A stretch of 64,000 bases of DNA, from contig NZ_CP044016.1 in assembly GCF_004337365.2 (NCBI RefSeq), positions 372,001 through 436,000 on the forward strand, given 5' to 3'. Each line of letters starts with the position of its first letter. Position 1 is the first letter of the stretch. The position numbers and the translations under genes are program-made. A model generated the notes under the pieces. It was given only the letters and a program-made list of their open reading frames with translations. It was not told where the DNA came from and ran no database searches. Of this stretch, positions 45,732-55,126 are shown piece by piece. The DNA is from Rhizosphaericola mali (GTDB lineage: Bacteria > Bacteroidota > Bacteroidia > Chitinophagales > Chitinophagaceae).

Positions 45732-46352
45732 ATGACAGTTAATTATTCAAAATATTCAGATGGATTGGTTCCTGCCATTGTACAGGATACAGCGACTTTA
45801 AAAGTGTTGATGCTTGGATTTATGAATGAAGAAGCATTAAATAAAACAAATGAGCTAGGTAAAGTAACCTTTTGGAGTAGAAGCAAAAATAGACTTTGGA
45901 CAAAAGGTGAGGAGAGTGGTAATTTTTTGATTTTGAAAGATATCAAAGTGGATTGTGATAGCGATACTCTTTTGATCAAAGCGGAACCCGTTGGACCTGT
46001 TTGTCACACTGGTGCAGATACTTGTTGGAATGAGGAAAATAAACCATCTGAATTGGGATTTGTTACCGCTTTGGAGGGCGTTATCAAGGATAGAAAAGAA
46101 AAGCAACCGGAAGATTCCTACGTTTCTTACTTATTTCACAAAGGATTGAATCGAATTGCACAAAAAGTAGGTGAGGAGGGCGTGGAAACGGTCATTGAAG
46201 CCTTAGGAAACGATGATGAAAAATTTGTAAGTGAATCAGCGGATTTGTTATTTCACTATTTGATATTGTTACAAGCAAAAGGTTTTCAGTTAAAAGATGT
46301 TTTGGCTGAATTAGAACGTCGCCACAAGGCGAAATCAGACAATGATGAATAA
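45732..46352 (+). CDS. hisIE: Bifunctional phosphoribosyl-AMP cyclohydrolase/phosphoribosyl-ATP pyrophosphatase
   Basis: 206 residues. The HisI part has VLMLGFMNEEAL, FWSRSKNRLWTKGEESGN, DCDSDTLLIKA and the zinc CHTGADTCW motif. The HisE part from about 115 has SYVSYLFHKGLNRIAQKVGEEGVETVIEAL. It performs histidine steps 2 and 3. It follows hisF by 21 bases and is followed by an oxidoreductase gene 36 bases later. Confidence 0.96.
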   Translation: MTVNYSKYSDGLVPAIVQDTATLKVLMLGFMNEEALNKTNELGKVTFWSRSKNRLWTKGEESGNFLILKDIKVDCDSDTLLIKAEPVGPVCHTGADTCWNEENKPSELGFVTALEGVIKDRKEKQPEDSYVSYLFHKGLNRIAQKVGEEGVETVIEALGNDDEKFVSESADLLFHYLILLQAKGFQLKDVLAELERRHKAKSDNDE

Positions 46353-46388
46353 AATCTCGTAATAGTTGGTAAATCATTTGAATAAATT

Positions 46389-47363
46389 ATGAAAGCAATT
46401 GTAATCGAAAGTTTTGGTGGTCCTGAAGTATTAAAATTACAAATAAGACCTGATCCAACTATTGCGTCTGATGAGATTTTAATTGATGTAAAAGCTTCCG
46501 GTATTAATCGCCCGGATATATTTCAACGTAAAGGTAACTATCCAGCTCCTGCAGGTGTAGCTGAGGATATTCCAGGATTGGAAGTCGCAGGGGAGATTAT
46601 TGAAATTGGTGATGACGTGTCACTTTTTAAAAAAGGTGATAAAGTATGCGCATTGGTTGCTGGTGGTGGATATGCAGATCGTGTAGCAGTGAAAGAAGGA
46701 CAATGTTTGCCTATTCCAGAAAATATTGATTATGTCGAGGCGGCAAGTTTGCCTGAAACGGTTTTTACCGTTTGGTCCAATGTATTTCAACGTGGACAAT
46801 TAAAATCAGGTGAAAATATTCTAGTGCATGGCGGATCTAGTGGTATCGGTATCACGACAATTCAATTAGCAAAAGCCTTAGGTTCAAAGGTTTTTACAAC
46901 TGTAGGTTCGGATGAAAAAGCCACTGCTTGTAAAGAAATTGGAGCGGAAATTGTGGTCAATTACAAAACGCAAGATTTCAAAGAAGTATTAAAGACTGAA
47001 AAAATTGATGTCGTTTTGGATATGATTGGAGGTGAATATTTTAATAAAAATATTGATCTATTGGCGGAGGAAGGACGATTAGTCTATATCAATGCGATGC
47101 AAGGCAATAAAGTGGAATTGAATATCGGAAAAATGATGATTAAGCGCTTGCACATTACTGGAAGTACATTGAGAAGTCGTGATTATGATTTCAAAAAAGC
47201 ATTAGCAAAAGATATAGAACTACATGTCTGGCCGCTTCTAATTGCTGGAAAATTTAAGCCCATTGTATACAAAAAATTTGCCCCTTCAGATATTGAAGAG
47301 GCACATAAATTGATGGAGAGTAGCAATCACATTGGGAAGATTGTAATAGATTGGACTATGTAG
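46389..47363 (+). CDS. NAD(P)H:quinone oxidoreductase, zinc-independent MDR family
   Basis: 324 residues. GroES-like fold with SGINRPDIFQRKGNYPAP and GLEVAGEIIEIG, then a nucleotide domain ILVHGGSSGIGITTIQLAKALG and VLDMIGGEYF. No zinc-ligand cysteines are seen, as in the PIG3/QOR group. It reduces quinones or related enones. It runs convergent with the DciA-like gene, sharing the boundary with no gap. Confidence 0.92.
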   Translation: MKAIVIESFGGPEVLKLQIRPDPTIASDEILIDVKASGINRPDIFQRKGNYPAPAGVAEDIPGLEVAGEIIEIGDDVSLFKKGDKVCALVAGGGYADRVAVKEGQCLPIPENIDYVEAASLPETVFTVWSNVFQRGQLKSGENILVHGGSSGIGITTIQLAKALGSKVFTTVGSDEKATACKEIGAEIVVNYKTQDFKEVLKTEKIDVVLDMIGGEYFNKNIDLLAEEGRLVYINAMQGNKVELNIGKMMIKRLHITGSTLRSRDYDFKKALAKDIELHVWPLLIAGKFKPIVYKKFAPSDIEEAHKLMESSNHIGKIVIDWTM

Positions 47364-47645
47364 TTATCTGATCACAATATTTTCCACCACTTTTCCTTGC
47401 ATCTCTTCATTTACTCGCTCAATTATTTGTTTTTTACGAAATTGTATTTCCTGTTTCAACGGCGCTACCGTTGTCGAAATGAACAATGTCGTTTGGATAA
47501 TTTCAATTTTATCTGTGTATTTAGCGATGGTTTTTCCCATGATTTTTTCCCAAATATCATCTATTTGAGCCGTGCGAAGACCATTTTTTAATCTACTTTT
47601 TTCTAGATAATTTCTCATAGCATCGCCCATTGAATACTCTCCCAT
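47364..47645 (-). CDS. DUF721 (DciA-like) protein
   Basis: 93 residues. IDDIWEKIMGKTIAKYTDKI, then LFISTTVAPLKQEIQFRKKQIIERVN, typical of short DUF721 proteins, related to the helicase loader DciA. It is probably involved in replication initiation (family inference). It follows the rRNA methyltransferase gene by six bases. Confidence 0.85.
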   Translation of the reverse strand: MGEYSMGDAMRNYLEKSRLKNGLRTAQIDDIWEKIMGKTIAKYTDKIEIIQTTLFISTTVAPLKQEIQFRKKQIIERVNEEMQGKVVENIVIR

Positions 47646-47651
47646 ATTTTC

Positions 47652-48827
47652 CTATTTATCTGTGATTTCAGCGATGAAAAATTTCAAATAATGCGTATTC
47701 TCGATCCCTGGTAATATAGGATGATCTGCCGCTTGAGGTTGGAATGTCACCTGTCTGATACGTTTTTTTGCATCATGTGCTGCCGCTTCTATCGTTTGTA
47801 AAAATAGATCAGGAGAAACCAAATTGGTACAACTGCTACTTACTAAAAAACCCCCATTTCTGATAAGTTTCATACCACGCAAATTGATTTCTTTGTAACC
47901 ACTAACAGCTTTTTGGATATGTGCACGATTTTTAGTGAAGGCAGGAGGATCCAACATGACAACGTCAAATAATTTGCCTTCTTTGGACCAGTTTTTCAAG
48001 CAATCAAAAGCATTAATTGCCTCAAATTTTACGATATGATCCAATTTGTTTAATTGTGCATTTCTATTAGCTTGAGCAACTGCATTTTCTGAAATATCTA
48101 GCCCTAAAACACTTTTTGCACCATAATGTGCTGCATGTATTTCAAATGTACCTGTATAGGTAAATGCACCTAATACATCTGCATCTTTTACCACAGGAGC
48201 AATGGCGCGACGATTATCATGCTGATCTAGAAAAAAACCTGTTTTTTGGCCATTTTCAATATCTACCTCAAATTGCAATCCATTTTCATTAATGATAATT
48301 TTGGTGTCAAATGGATCAGATAAAAAACCTTTAATTTGCTCCATACCCTCCAATTCACGTACAGGTACATCATTGCGTTCATAGATTCCCTTGGGAGCGA
48401 ATATTTTGTTTAAAGAACTGATAATAGCGGGTTTCCATCTTTCAATACCTAAAGACATCGTCTGAATGACAAAATAATCATTGAATTTGTCAATAATTAA
48501 TGCTGGCAAATCGTCAGATTCTCCAAAAATTAACCTACAATTTTCGATATACCCCAATCTTTGGCGATATTTCCAAGCATTAAGGATTTTATTGTAAAAG
48601 AATGTCTCATCAATAGTATCATGCGTTCTAGTCAATAAACGAACTGTAATCTGTGATTTTGGATTAATGTATCCTTGACCGCAGAAACTTTTATCTGCAT
48701 AATATACATCGACAATATCTCCAGGATTATGATCCCCTTCAATATTTGCAATTTCGTTAGAAAAAATCCATGGATGACCATTCGCAATTCTTGGAGCAAT
48801 CTTCTTATTCAAATACACTTTTGCCAT
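47652..48827 (-). CDS. RlmI-type class I SAM-dependent rRNA methyltransferase
   Basis: 391 residues. N-terminal PUA-type domain (APRIANGHPWIFSNEI), then the Rossmann methyltransferase: GAFTYTGTFEIHAAHYGAKSVLGLD and the catalytic VVMLDPPAF. The RlmI family methylates 23S rRNA cytosine (C1962 in Escherichia coli); exact target here untested. The start is supported by a TATCTTTG box four bases upstream, which predicts a leaderless message. Confidence 0.92.
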   Translation of the reverse strand: MAKVYLNKKIAPRIANGHPWIFSNEIANIEGDHNPGDIVDVYYADKSFCGQGYINPKSQITVRLLTRTHDTIDETFFYNKILNAWKYRQRLGYIENCRLIFGESDDLPALIIDKFNDYFVIQTMSLGIERWKPAIISSLNKIFAPKGIYERNDVPVRELEGMEQIKGFLSDPFDTKIIINENGLQFEVDIENGQKTGFFLDQHDNRRAIAPVVKDADVLGAFTYTGTFEIHAAHYGAKSVLGLDISENAVAQANRNAQLNKLDHIVKFEAINAFDCLKNWSKEGKLFDVVMLDPPAFTKNRAHIQKAVSGYKEINLRGMKLIRNGGFLVSSSCTNLVSPDLFLQTIEAAAHDAKKRIRQVTFQPQAADHPILPGIENTHYLKFFIAEITDK

Positions 48828-48831
48828 TCTG

Positions 48832-48839
48832 CAAAGATA
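48832..48839 (-). promoter_or_regulatory. -7 box of the rRNA methyltransferase gene, leaderless arrangement
   Basis: Minus-strand TATCTTTG is an exact TAnnTTTG match. Four bases (CAGA) lie between it and ATG 48827, the same geometry as for the radical SAM gene. Confidence 0.5.
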
Positions 48840-48862
48840 CTATTTGAATGTGGTAGATAAAA

Positions 48863-48893
48863 AAAAGGAAATTACAATTTGTATTTTCCTTTT
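48863..48893 (-). terminator. Terminator of the glycine-zipper protein gene
   Basis: A 14-base stem with one mismatch (48863-48876 with 48880-48893), followed on the minus strand by a T-tract of about eight. It lies 18 bases after the stop at 48911. Confidence 0.8.
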
Positions 48894-48910
48894 AACTAAA
48901 TGAATTATAA

Positions 48911-49432
48911 TTACTTATTTTGGTCTTTTTTATCTTGGCTGTGTCCAATTACATAGCCTGTCCCTCCGCCAACTGCTGCTCCAACTAAAGCTCCGATACC
49001 TCTTTTATGCTTTGTTACTAATGCGCCAGTTAAAGCTCCTGCACCGGCTCCGATGATTGTGCCTTTAGTCGCTTTACTCATGCCTTTCTTCTTTTTTGCT
49101 GTTGTAGTACGAGAGGATTCTGAAGATGAAGAACTTGCCACGGCTCTGCTAGAAGATTCATTCGAATTTTTAGCTTCTGTAGTATTCTCAGTCGCGATAT
49201 CTTTATGAATTTCCTTAATAGAATCTTTTAAAATTTGTAACGAATCTGCTTTTAATCGATCTGCTGCTTGTAATTTTTGTGCTTGTTCTTCCTTGAACGC
49301 TGCAAAGCCGGAAGTATCTTTCGATGATTGAACTAATCCTTCTCTTCCAATATTTTTGGTGGAGTCATCATTACTTTTACAGGCAGTGAAACCAAGAGTG
49401 GCAATTGTTATGGTTAATATTAAATTTTTCAT
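48911..49432 (-). CDS. Glycine-zipper lipoprotein-like envelope protein
   Basis: 173 residues. Lipobox-like LGFTACKS (Cys18), then a Ser/Thr- and Lys-rich linker (ASSSSSESSRTTTAKKKKG), then a glycine-zipper segment (GTIIGAGAGALTGALVTKHKRG and GALVGAAVGGGTGYVIG, within about 124-163), as in YMGG-type proteins. It is likely anchored by lipid and inserts the Gly-rich hairpin in the outer membrane. It has its own terminator; the upstream neighbour is a DUF3078 gene. Confidence 0.8.
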   Translation of the reverse strand: MKNLILTITIATLGFTACKSNDDSTKNIGREGLVQSSKDTSGFAAFKEEQAQKLQAADRLKADSLQILKDSIKEIHKDIATENTTEAKNSNESSSRAVASSSSSESSRTTTAKKKKGMSKATKGTIIGAGAGALTGALVTKHKRGIGALVGAAVGGGTGYVIGHSQDKKDQNK

Positions 49433-49482
49433 ATCTATTTTTTATATAGAAAAATTCAAATCTTATGCCAAACAAATAAAAG

Positions 49483-49506
49483 AGCCTTTCCTAAAGAGGA
49501 AAGGCT
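49483..49506 (-). terminator. Terminator of the DUF3078 gene
   Basis: AGCCTTTCCT (49483-49492) with AGGAAAGGCT (49497-49506), 10-base perfect stem, then CTTTTATTT on the minus strand. Confidence 0.85.
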
Positions 49507-49536
49507 TTTCAAAATCGTATAAAAAATATTTATAAC

Positions 49537-50487
49537 TTATTTATTATCAAATTTATATAAGATACCTACTCCAATTATGGATTGAGTTTGTAATCTTGCA
49601 CCTTTTCCCGTCGGTCCAAATAATCTTGTTTTATCATCATAGATCATGTTATAGTTCCATGTTGCAGAGAGAATTTTGGAAATTTTCAATGCAAACATAT
49701 TGGTCATATACATATAGACATTTTGAGGTTTATCTAAATAATCAGAGAATAAATCCAAACGACCAATATAACTCAAGGTTTTGGTAATATTAGTGGTGTA
49801 ATTGGCAGACAAATAAGCGCCAATTTGAGTTTTGATTGTTTTACCTGAATCAACACCATACAAACCTTGATTGTTCAAAAATTTAGAACTTACAATAATC
49901 CATCTTGCTGAAGCTGGAGAAATGTAAATATTCAAATTATTATTGTTTGTGGGATGGTACGTAAAACCTGGTCCAATCGATACGTAAGCAGGGCTAAAGA
50001 AATTAGAAGAATACGTTTTTGTTGTTACATTATCAGTAGTTCCGTAGGTGTAACCTGCAAATGCTTGTGTTCGAAAGTTAAACAAGCCTCCAAATTCCCA
50101 ATTTTTATTTAAGGAGTAACCATATCTAGAAAGCAAATCTATACGGTCACTATTTTTTCTATTCCCAAGGCTGGTTGTTTTGATATAACCATAGTTGAAG
50201 GTCAACATATTGTCCCAATTCTGTTTTCCTTTTTTATAATAAGCATGCAAATCGGCTAATGCGTTGATGGATAATGAATAATCATCACCACCAGCGGACC
50301 AATTGCTTAAGTTTGTTTGTGCGCCATTCAAGTTTAATACACCGCCTAATAGCCATGGTTTGCTCGTTGTATCAGCTTTGTCTTTGGTAATAGTCATAGA
50401 TGCATCACTAAGAATGTCTTTACGTGTGTCTTGTGCATTTACCCCAATAGCGGTTAAGATGGATAGTGTAAAAAGGATTTTTTTCAT
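49537..50487 (-). CDS. DUF3078 outer-membrane barrel-like protein
   Basis: About 316 residues from ATG 50487 (an in-frame TTG precedes it by one codon). Signal peptide ending VNAQ at about 19, PWLLGGVLNLNGAQTNLSNWSAGGDDYSLSIN, then repeated amphipathic strands with aromatic residues and the end IGVGILYKFDN typical of outer-membrane beta-barrels. DUF3078 is found in Bacteroidota; the function is unknown. It follows recO by 17 bases on the same strand, with its own terminator. Confidence 0.85.
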   Translation of the reverse strand: MKKILFTLSILTAIGVNAQDTRKDILSDASMTITKDKADTTSKPWLLGGVLNLNGAQTNLSNWSAGGDDYSLSINALADLHAYYKKGKQNWDNMLTFNYGYIKTTSLGNRKNSDRIDLLSRYGYSLNKNWEFGGLFNFRTQAFAGYTYGTTDNVTTKTYSSNFFSPAYVSIGPGFTYHPTNNNNLNIYISPASARWIIVSSKFLNNQGLYGVDSGKTIKTQIGAYLSANYTTNITKTLSYIGRLDLFSDYLDKPQNVYMYMTNMFALKISKILSATWNYNMIYDDKTRLFGPTGKGARLQTQSIIGVGILYKFDNK

Positions 50488-50504
50488 CAATTGTGTTGAT
50501 TTTG

Positions 50505-51242
50505 TTAACTAAAAATGGTTTGTAAAATGATATAACTTTTTAATTTTTTAAAATTAGAAACATGGATTTCAATGAATTTTTGCAAATGATCCAATATTTC
50601 TCTTCTTGTATTGCTATTAATAGCCACATTATTCCAATGAAAATTATCAGAAAGTTCAGTGATATAGGCGGCTTTTTCATACGCTAAAAAATGCGAATGG
50701 TGTGGAATGGTATCCGTAAATCCACCCTCCACGAAATCTAAAACGAACAAATTTTCATTTTCATATACGCCATTAAATTTTATCCCAATATGTTCTAATA
50801 TTTTTATGGTAAAATGAATGGGCATATTGGCTATCTTACTATCTTTTTCTTCCTGATCCAAATAGACAAACAAGTCTATTAACTCTTCAAAAAAATCAAT
50901 GTCTGCTTCCGGTTCTGATACCAAATTATTTAAAAGCTCAGCACAATACAAAGCAATTGCATTGCGCTTCACATCAAAATGAATAGAGCGAAACATTGTA
51001 TTCCAACTAAATTCTTTCAAAAATTGAAGTTCTTTTAATTCATTATGATATACTTCCAAATCCAATATAGAAGCGGGTTGAAAATAGGATATTTGCGAGG
51101 TTTTTCGCTTGCTAGAACTGCGGATACCTTTAACAATATAATGCTGGATTCCAAACAATTCTGTATAGATATGGGAAATTATACTTGTTTCGCCATATTT
51201 TATGGTGTTTAAAACAATCCCTTTTGTCTTAAATGTCTGCAT
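50505..51242 (-). CDS. recO: DNA repair protein RecO
   Basis: 245 residues from ATG 51242 (MQTFKTKGIVL); upstream in-frame start would extend through the terminator stem. The N-terminal OB fold reads KTKGIVLNTIKYGETSIISHIYTELFG, followed by SYFQPASILDLEVYH. The C-terminal part lacks obvious zinc cysteines, as usual in Bacteroidota RecO. It loads RecA with RecF/RecR. It is downstream of the half-length carB but separated from it by a strong hairpin. Confidence 0.88.
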   Translation of the reverse strand: MQTFKTKGIVLNTIKYGETSIISHIYTELFGIQHYIVKGIRSSSKRKTSQISYFQPASILDLEVYHNELKELQFLKEFSWNTMFRSIHFDVKRNAIALYCAELLNNLVSEPEADIDFFEELIDLFVYLDQEEKDSKIANMPIHFTIKILEHIGIKFNGVYENENLFVLDFVEGGFTDTIPHHSHFLAYEKAAYITELSDNFHWNNVAINSNTRREILDHLQKFIEIHVSNFKKLKSYIILQTIFS

Positions 51243-51261
51243 ATTAAGTAAAAAAGACTGT

Positions 51262-51309
51262 AAAAGTCCAAACGAAAATAACAATTATTATCCTGCGTTT
51301 GGACTTTTT
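51262..51309. terminator. Terminator hairpin after the carB half gene
   Basis: AAAAGTCCAAACG (51262-51274) with CGTTTGGACTTTT (51296-51308), 13-base perfect stem with a 21-base loop. On the minus strand it ends carB transcription before recO. Confidence 0.75.
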
Positions 51310-51338
51310 ATAAGTTTAAAAAACAATTTATTCAAAAA

Positions 51339-52985
51339 TTATCCCTCAAAGCTGCTGTAGAAATAAGGCGTTTTGGCCTCGAATTCAGCGCTACAAGTAT
51401 CTACCATTTTATAAACACGTTTGATACCTGCTTCTGTACGTTTTTTGTAAACAGCATCTTCAGAGCAATCTCCATGTAAAATTGTAGCTAACTGCGCATC
51501 ACCAAAACCATTTTTCTTGGCCTCTTTCAACAAATCTAATGGTAAAGTATCTAAAGAGTAATTTGCAATTTCTTTCTCAATTACGCAAAGATTGTATAAT
51601 TGATTGATAAACCATTTGTCGATTCTGGTGGCTTGGCAAACAGTCTTTACGGTTACGCCTTGCATCAAAGCTTCTTTGATTTTGAAAATTCTATCCCATT
51701 TTGGAATTTTGATATATTCAATCAATTCTTCTGCTTTCATTTTGGTACTAGAATAAATACCTAAACCCAAGGCTTTGTTTTCCAAACTTTGACAAGCTTT
51801 TTGAATGGCTTCGTTAAAGCTTCTTCCGATTGCCATTACCTCTCCAACGCTCTTCATTTGCAAACCTAAAGTGTCATCCGCCCCTTTAAATTTGTCAAAA
51901 TTCCAACGCGGTATTTTGACAATTACATAATCCAACGCAGGTTCGAAATAAGCAGAAGTTGTTTGTGTAATTTGATTTTTCAATTCATCCAAATTGTAGC
52001 CAATTGCCAATTTAGCAGCAATTTTCGCAATTGGATAACCGGTCGCTTTAGAGGCTAGTGCAGAAGAACGGCTCACACGAGGATTGATTTCGATGATGAT
52101 TAATTCTTCTGTTTCTGGATTAATAGAGAACTGAACATTACAACCACCTGCGAAATTTCCTAAATCACGCATGATCTGAATGGCCGTATTTCTCATCAAT
52201 TGAAATGCTGGATCGCTTAATGTTTGTGTCGGCGCTACAGTGATACTGTCTCCAGTATGCACACCCATTGGATCAAAGTTTTCGATAGAACAGATGATCG
52301 CTACATTATCAGCAGAATCTCTCAACAATTCTAATTCGTATTCTTTCCAACCCAAAACCGCTTTTTCTACTAAGACTTCATGAATTGGAGAAGCTTGCAA
52401 ACCTCTTGTCAAGCAAACATCTAATTCATCTTTGGTATGTACAAAACTACCACCAGTACCTCCCAAGGTAAAGGATGGACGTATAACTAATGGGAAACCA
52501 ATTTTTTGAGCACTTTCTTTTCCTTCCAAAAAGCTGTTGGCAATCATTGCTGGAGCAACAGGTACACCGATTTCCAACATCCATTTACGGAACAAATCTC
52601 TATCCTCTGCCTTATCAATTGCTTTGATATCCACACCAATCATACGAACGCTGTACTTTTCCCAAATTCCTTGTTCGTCTACTTCTTTTGCAAGATTTAA
52701 CGCTGTTTGTCCACCCATAGTAGGAAGTACCGCATCGATATCATTTTCAGAAAGAATTTTTTCAATACTTTCAGGAGTCAATGGCAATAAATACACTTTA
52801 TCCGCCATGATCGGATCGGTCATAATCGTAGCCGGATTACTATTGATCAAGATAACCTTGATACCTTCCTCTCTCAAACTACGCGCAGCTTGTGAACCTG
52901 AATAATCAAATTCGCAGGCTTGACCGATAATAATAGGACCAGAACCAATAATTAATACTGATTTAATTGAATTGTCTTTAGGCAT
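51339..52985 (-). CDS. carB: Carbamoyl-phosphate synthase large subunit, N-terminal half only
   Basis: 548 residues against about 1073 in Escherichia coli CarB. It contains the first ATP-grasp unit complete: [63 protein letters not shown], then the oligomerisation domain ending [21 protein letters not shown]. The stop falls at the exact boundary where the second synthetase half begins in fused CarB, and a terminator follows. This half makes carboxyphosphate/carbamate; the second half should be encoded elsewhere. No frameshifted continuation was found downstream. Confidence 0.93.
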   Translation of the reverse strand: MPKDNSIKSVLIIGSGPIIIGQACEFDYSGSQAARSLREEGIKVILINSNPATIMTDPIMADKVYLLPLTPESIEKILSENDIDAVLPTMGGQTALNLAKEVDEQGIWEKYSVRMIGVDIKAIDKAEDRDLFRKWMLEIGVPVAPAMIANSFLEGKESAQKIGFPLVIRPSFTLGGTGGSFVHTKDELDVCLTRGLQASPIHEVLVEKAVLGWKEYELELLRDSADNVAIICSIENFDPMGVHTGDSITVAPTQTLSDPAFQLMRNTAIQIMRDLGNFAGGCNVQFSINPETEELIIIEINPRVSRSSALASKATGYPIAKIAAKLAIGYNLDELKNQITQTTSAYFEPALDYVIVKIPRWNFDKFKGADDTLGLQMKSVGEVMAIGRSFNEAIQKACQSLENKALGLGIYSSTKMKAEELIEYIKIPKWDRIFKIKEALMQGVTVKTVCQATRIDKWFINQLYNLCVIEKEIANYSLDTLPLDLLKEAKKNGFGDAQLATILHGDCSEDAVYKKRTEAGIKRVYKMVDTCSAEFEAKTPYFYSSFEG

Positions 52986-53007
52986 GATAGAAAAAAATAA
53001 AATTTTG

Positions 53008-53015
53008 CAAAATTA
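53008..53015 (-). promoter_or_regulatory. -7 box for carB
   Basis: Minus-strand TAATTTTG (exact TAnnTTTG), 22 bases before ATG 52985. No convincing -33 box. Confidence 0.35.
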
Positions 53016-53038
53016 AGGTCTAATTGCGACTTTTCCAC

Positions 53039-53575
53039 TTATTTTTTCAACAAATATGCTTTTGCAATTTCCCAGATTAAAATACCGCCTGCAACTGACA
53101 CGTTTAGAGAGTGTTTTGTTCCAAATTGAGGTATTTCGATACTACCATCGCATTGCAATAAAGCGTCTTCTTGTACACCTTCCACTTCATTACCCAAAAT
53201 AATGGCTGTTTTATCTGTATTTGTAACTTTGAAATTTTCTAATGGAATGCTATTGTCGACTTGTTCGATTCCCCATATTTTATATCCATCTTCTTTCAAA
53301 GACGCAATTGCATCCAAAATATTTTCTTGATATTCCCAATGAACCGTTTCGGTCGCACCCAAAGCCGTTTTGTTGATATCGCGATGTGGTGGGCGAGGAG
53401 TGAACCCACATAAAATTATTTTTTCAATCAAAAAAGCATCTGAAGATCTGAAAATGCTTCCCACATTATGCATACTTCTGATATTATCCAGAATAATAAC
53501 CAAAGGTATTTTTTTTGTTTCCTTAAATTCGTCAACTGAGATTCTATGGAGCTCGTCCATGCTCAATTTTTGCAT
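53039..53575 (-). CDS. TrmH/SpoU family RNA 2'-O-methyltransferase
   Basis: 178 residues. SPOUT motifs: PLVIILDNIRSMHNVGSIFRSSDAF, then IILGNEVEGVQ and GTKHSLNVSVAGGILIWEIA at the knot. Target (tRNA or rRNA) cannot be told. It follows the hypothetical gene at 53591 by 15 bases, so the two may share a message. Confidence 0.9.
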   Translation of the reverse strand: MQKLSMDELHRISVDEFKETKKIPLVIILDNIRSMHNVGSIFRSSDAFLIEKIILCGFTPRPPHRDINKTALGATETVHWEYQENILDAIASLKEDGYKIWGIEQVDNSIPLENFKVTNTDKTAIILGNEVEGVQEDALLQCDGSIEIPQFGTKHSLNVSVAGGILIWEIAKAYLLKK

Positions 53576-53590
53576 AATCCTATGTATGTT

Positions 53591-54100
53591 TTAGATTTCT
53601 ATTTTTAATTTCTGTGCCAACCAGCTTTCTTTAATCGGAATAATCCATTTAGATAACAATGCTTTTTTGGTCAAAACTGTATTGTTAAAATAAAGCGTAT
53701 CTGGCGATAAAATATTGTTTTTCAATGCATAATCCACGTGAGATAATCTCACACATTCAATTTTGTCATTTACATAAAAGGCCAAAGATTGACGATCAAA
53801 GAAATTTATTTTGAATAAATTTTCCAATTCTTTGACAATTCTGACGGAAGAGTCAGTGCTGCAACCACTTACAAATTGTTGACTTTCATCAGCTATCAAG
53901 ACGACAAATTGTCCAAATAGTATTTTTCCAAAACCCTTGACTTGTGCGCCATGTGTATTCCAACTATTGACAAAATCCTCTAATATGCGATTTGCTTCTA
54001 AAGTTTCATTGATATTCAAAAGGCGATTTGCTTGGTAGATCCACACTCTTGAATCGTCTGAAAAATCCTCTGGTATATATTTCTTTACGTCTAAATCCAT
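53591..54100 (-). CDS. Conserved Bacteroidota protein of unknown function, 169 aa
   Basis: The strongest landmarks are SRVWIYQANRLLN at about 17-29, GFGKILFGQFVVLIADESQQFVSGCSTDSSVRIVKELE at about 56-93 and INFFDRQSLAFYV. I recall similar proteins being labelled ABC transporter ATPase, but no Walker A or B motif is present, so that label should not be used. The invariant-looking GCSTDSS could be functional. It is 85 bases downstream of the Fe-S protein gene, with a terminator between them. Confidence 0.7.
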   Translation of the reverse strand: MDLDVKKYIPEDFSDDSRVWIYQANRLLNINETLEANRILEDFVNSWNTHGAQVKGFGKILFGQFVVLIADESQQFVSGCSTDSSVRIVKELENLFKINFFDRQSLAFYVNDKIECVRLSHVDYALKNNILSPDTLYFNNTVLTKKALLSKWIIPIKESWLAQKLKIEI

Positions 54101-54131
54101 GCTATAAATTTTTACAAAGGTACTAATAAGA

Positions 54132-54162
54132 AAACAGGTCGAGAAAATTTCCCGACCTGTTT
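54132..54162 (-). terminator. Terminator of the Fe-S protein gene
   Basis: AAACAGGTCG (54132-54141) pairs with CGACCTGTTT/A (54153-54162), followed on the minus strand by TTCTTATT. It lies 24 bases after the stop at 54186. Confidence 0.75.
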
Positions 54163-54185
54163 ATTACATTACATACTATTCAAAA

Positions 54186-54962
54186 TTATGCTAAACTATC
54201 TGCGATAATTTCAGCAATATCCAAAACTTTTACATTGGCTTCTTGTTCTTCATTTTTCACACCATCGGTCAACATGGTATTGCAAAAAGGACAAGCGGAT
54301 GCAATAATCTTCGCGCCAGTATCAATAGCCTCTTTCGAACGATCAAAATTAATACGCTCTGTTCCTTTTTCTTCTTCTTTAAACATTTGTGCGCCGCCCG
54401 CACCACAGCAAAAACCTTTGGTACGGCAACGTTTCATTTCTACTAATTCCGTATCCAAAGCTTCTAATACTTTGCGAGGAGCTTCGTATATATCATTTCC
54501 TCTACCAAGATAGCAGCTATCGTGATAAGTTATTTTTTTTCCTTTGAAAGAACCGCCTTCTTTTAATACAACTTTCCCTTCATCGATTAGTTGTTGTAAA
54601 AAAGTCGTGTGGTGCATCACTTCGTAATTTCCACCCAATTCTGGATATTCATTTTTCAAAGTATTAAAGCAGTGAGGGCAAGTAGTAACGATCTTTTTGA
54701 TTTCGTAACCATTCAATATTTGAATATTATTATACGCCATCATCTGAAAAAGAAATTCATTACCTGCTCGTCTAGCTGGATCGCCAGTACATGCTTCTTC
54801 TTTTCCTAATATAGCAAAATTCACTCCTGTTTTTGTAAGTATCTGTGCAAAAGCTTTCGTTATTTTCTGTGCTCTTTGATCAAAACTACCAGCGCAACCA
54901 ACCCAGAACAAAACTTCGGGAGTTTCTCCGTTGGCCATCATTTCCGCCATACTTTTTACCAT
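54186..54962 (-). CDS. CCG-domain Fe-S protein (heterodisulfide reductase/GlpC-like)
   Basis: 258 residues from ATG 54962 (MVKSMAEMMANG); a longer frame exists upstream but this start fits the family. Two CCG-type cysteine clusters: LFWVGCAGSF...TTCPHCFNTLKNEYPEL and HDSCYLGR...FCCGAGGAQMF...SACPFCNTML. These bind 4Fe-4S clusters or hold a redox cofactor in electron-transfer complexes such as the LutE/GlpC group. The neighbour kpsF runs divergently. Confidence 0.85.
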   Translation of the reverse strand: MVKSMAEMMANGETPEVLFWVGCAGSFDQRAQKITKAFAQILTKTGVNFAILGKEEACTGDPARRAGNEFLFQMMAYNNIQILNGYEIKKIVTTCPHCFNTLKNEYPELGGNYEVMHHTTFLQQLIDEGKVVLKEGGSFKGKKITYHDSCYLGRGNDIYEAPRKVLEALDTELVEMKRCRTKGFCCGAGGAQMFKEEEKGTERINFDRSKEAIDTGAKIIASACPFCNTMLTDGVKNEEQEANVKVLDIAEIIADSLA

Positions 54963-55126
54963 AATCAATCTATTTACTTTTACAATATTCCTTAAAAAAA
55001 ATGACTTTTGAGGAAGTTTGTTGCTTAATTGATATAAATCAAAGTGGTAATTGGTTGAAGGATAAATGCTTGAAATTATCACATTACTCTTTTCCACTCA
55101 ACAAACAATTGCTAATTTGCACCCAA

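Noticed and set aside
51243..51338. Possible frameshifted continuation of carB
   Set aside because: None of the minus-strand frames here resembles the start of the second synthetase half, and a terminator hairpin occupies the space.
53591..54100. ABC transporter ATPase label for this protein
   Set aside because: No Walker A, signature or Walker B motif is present.
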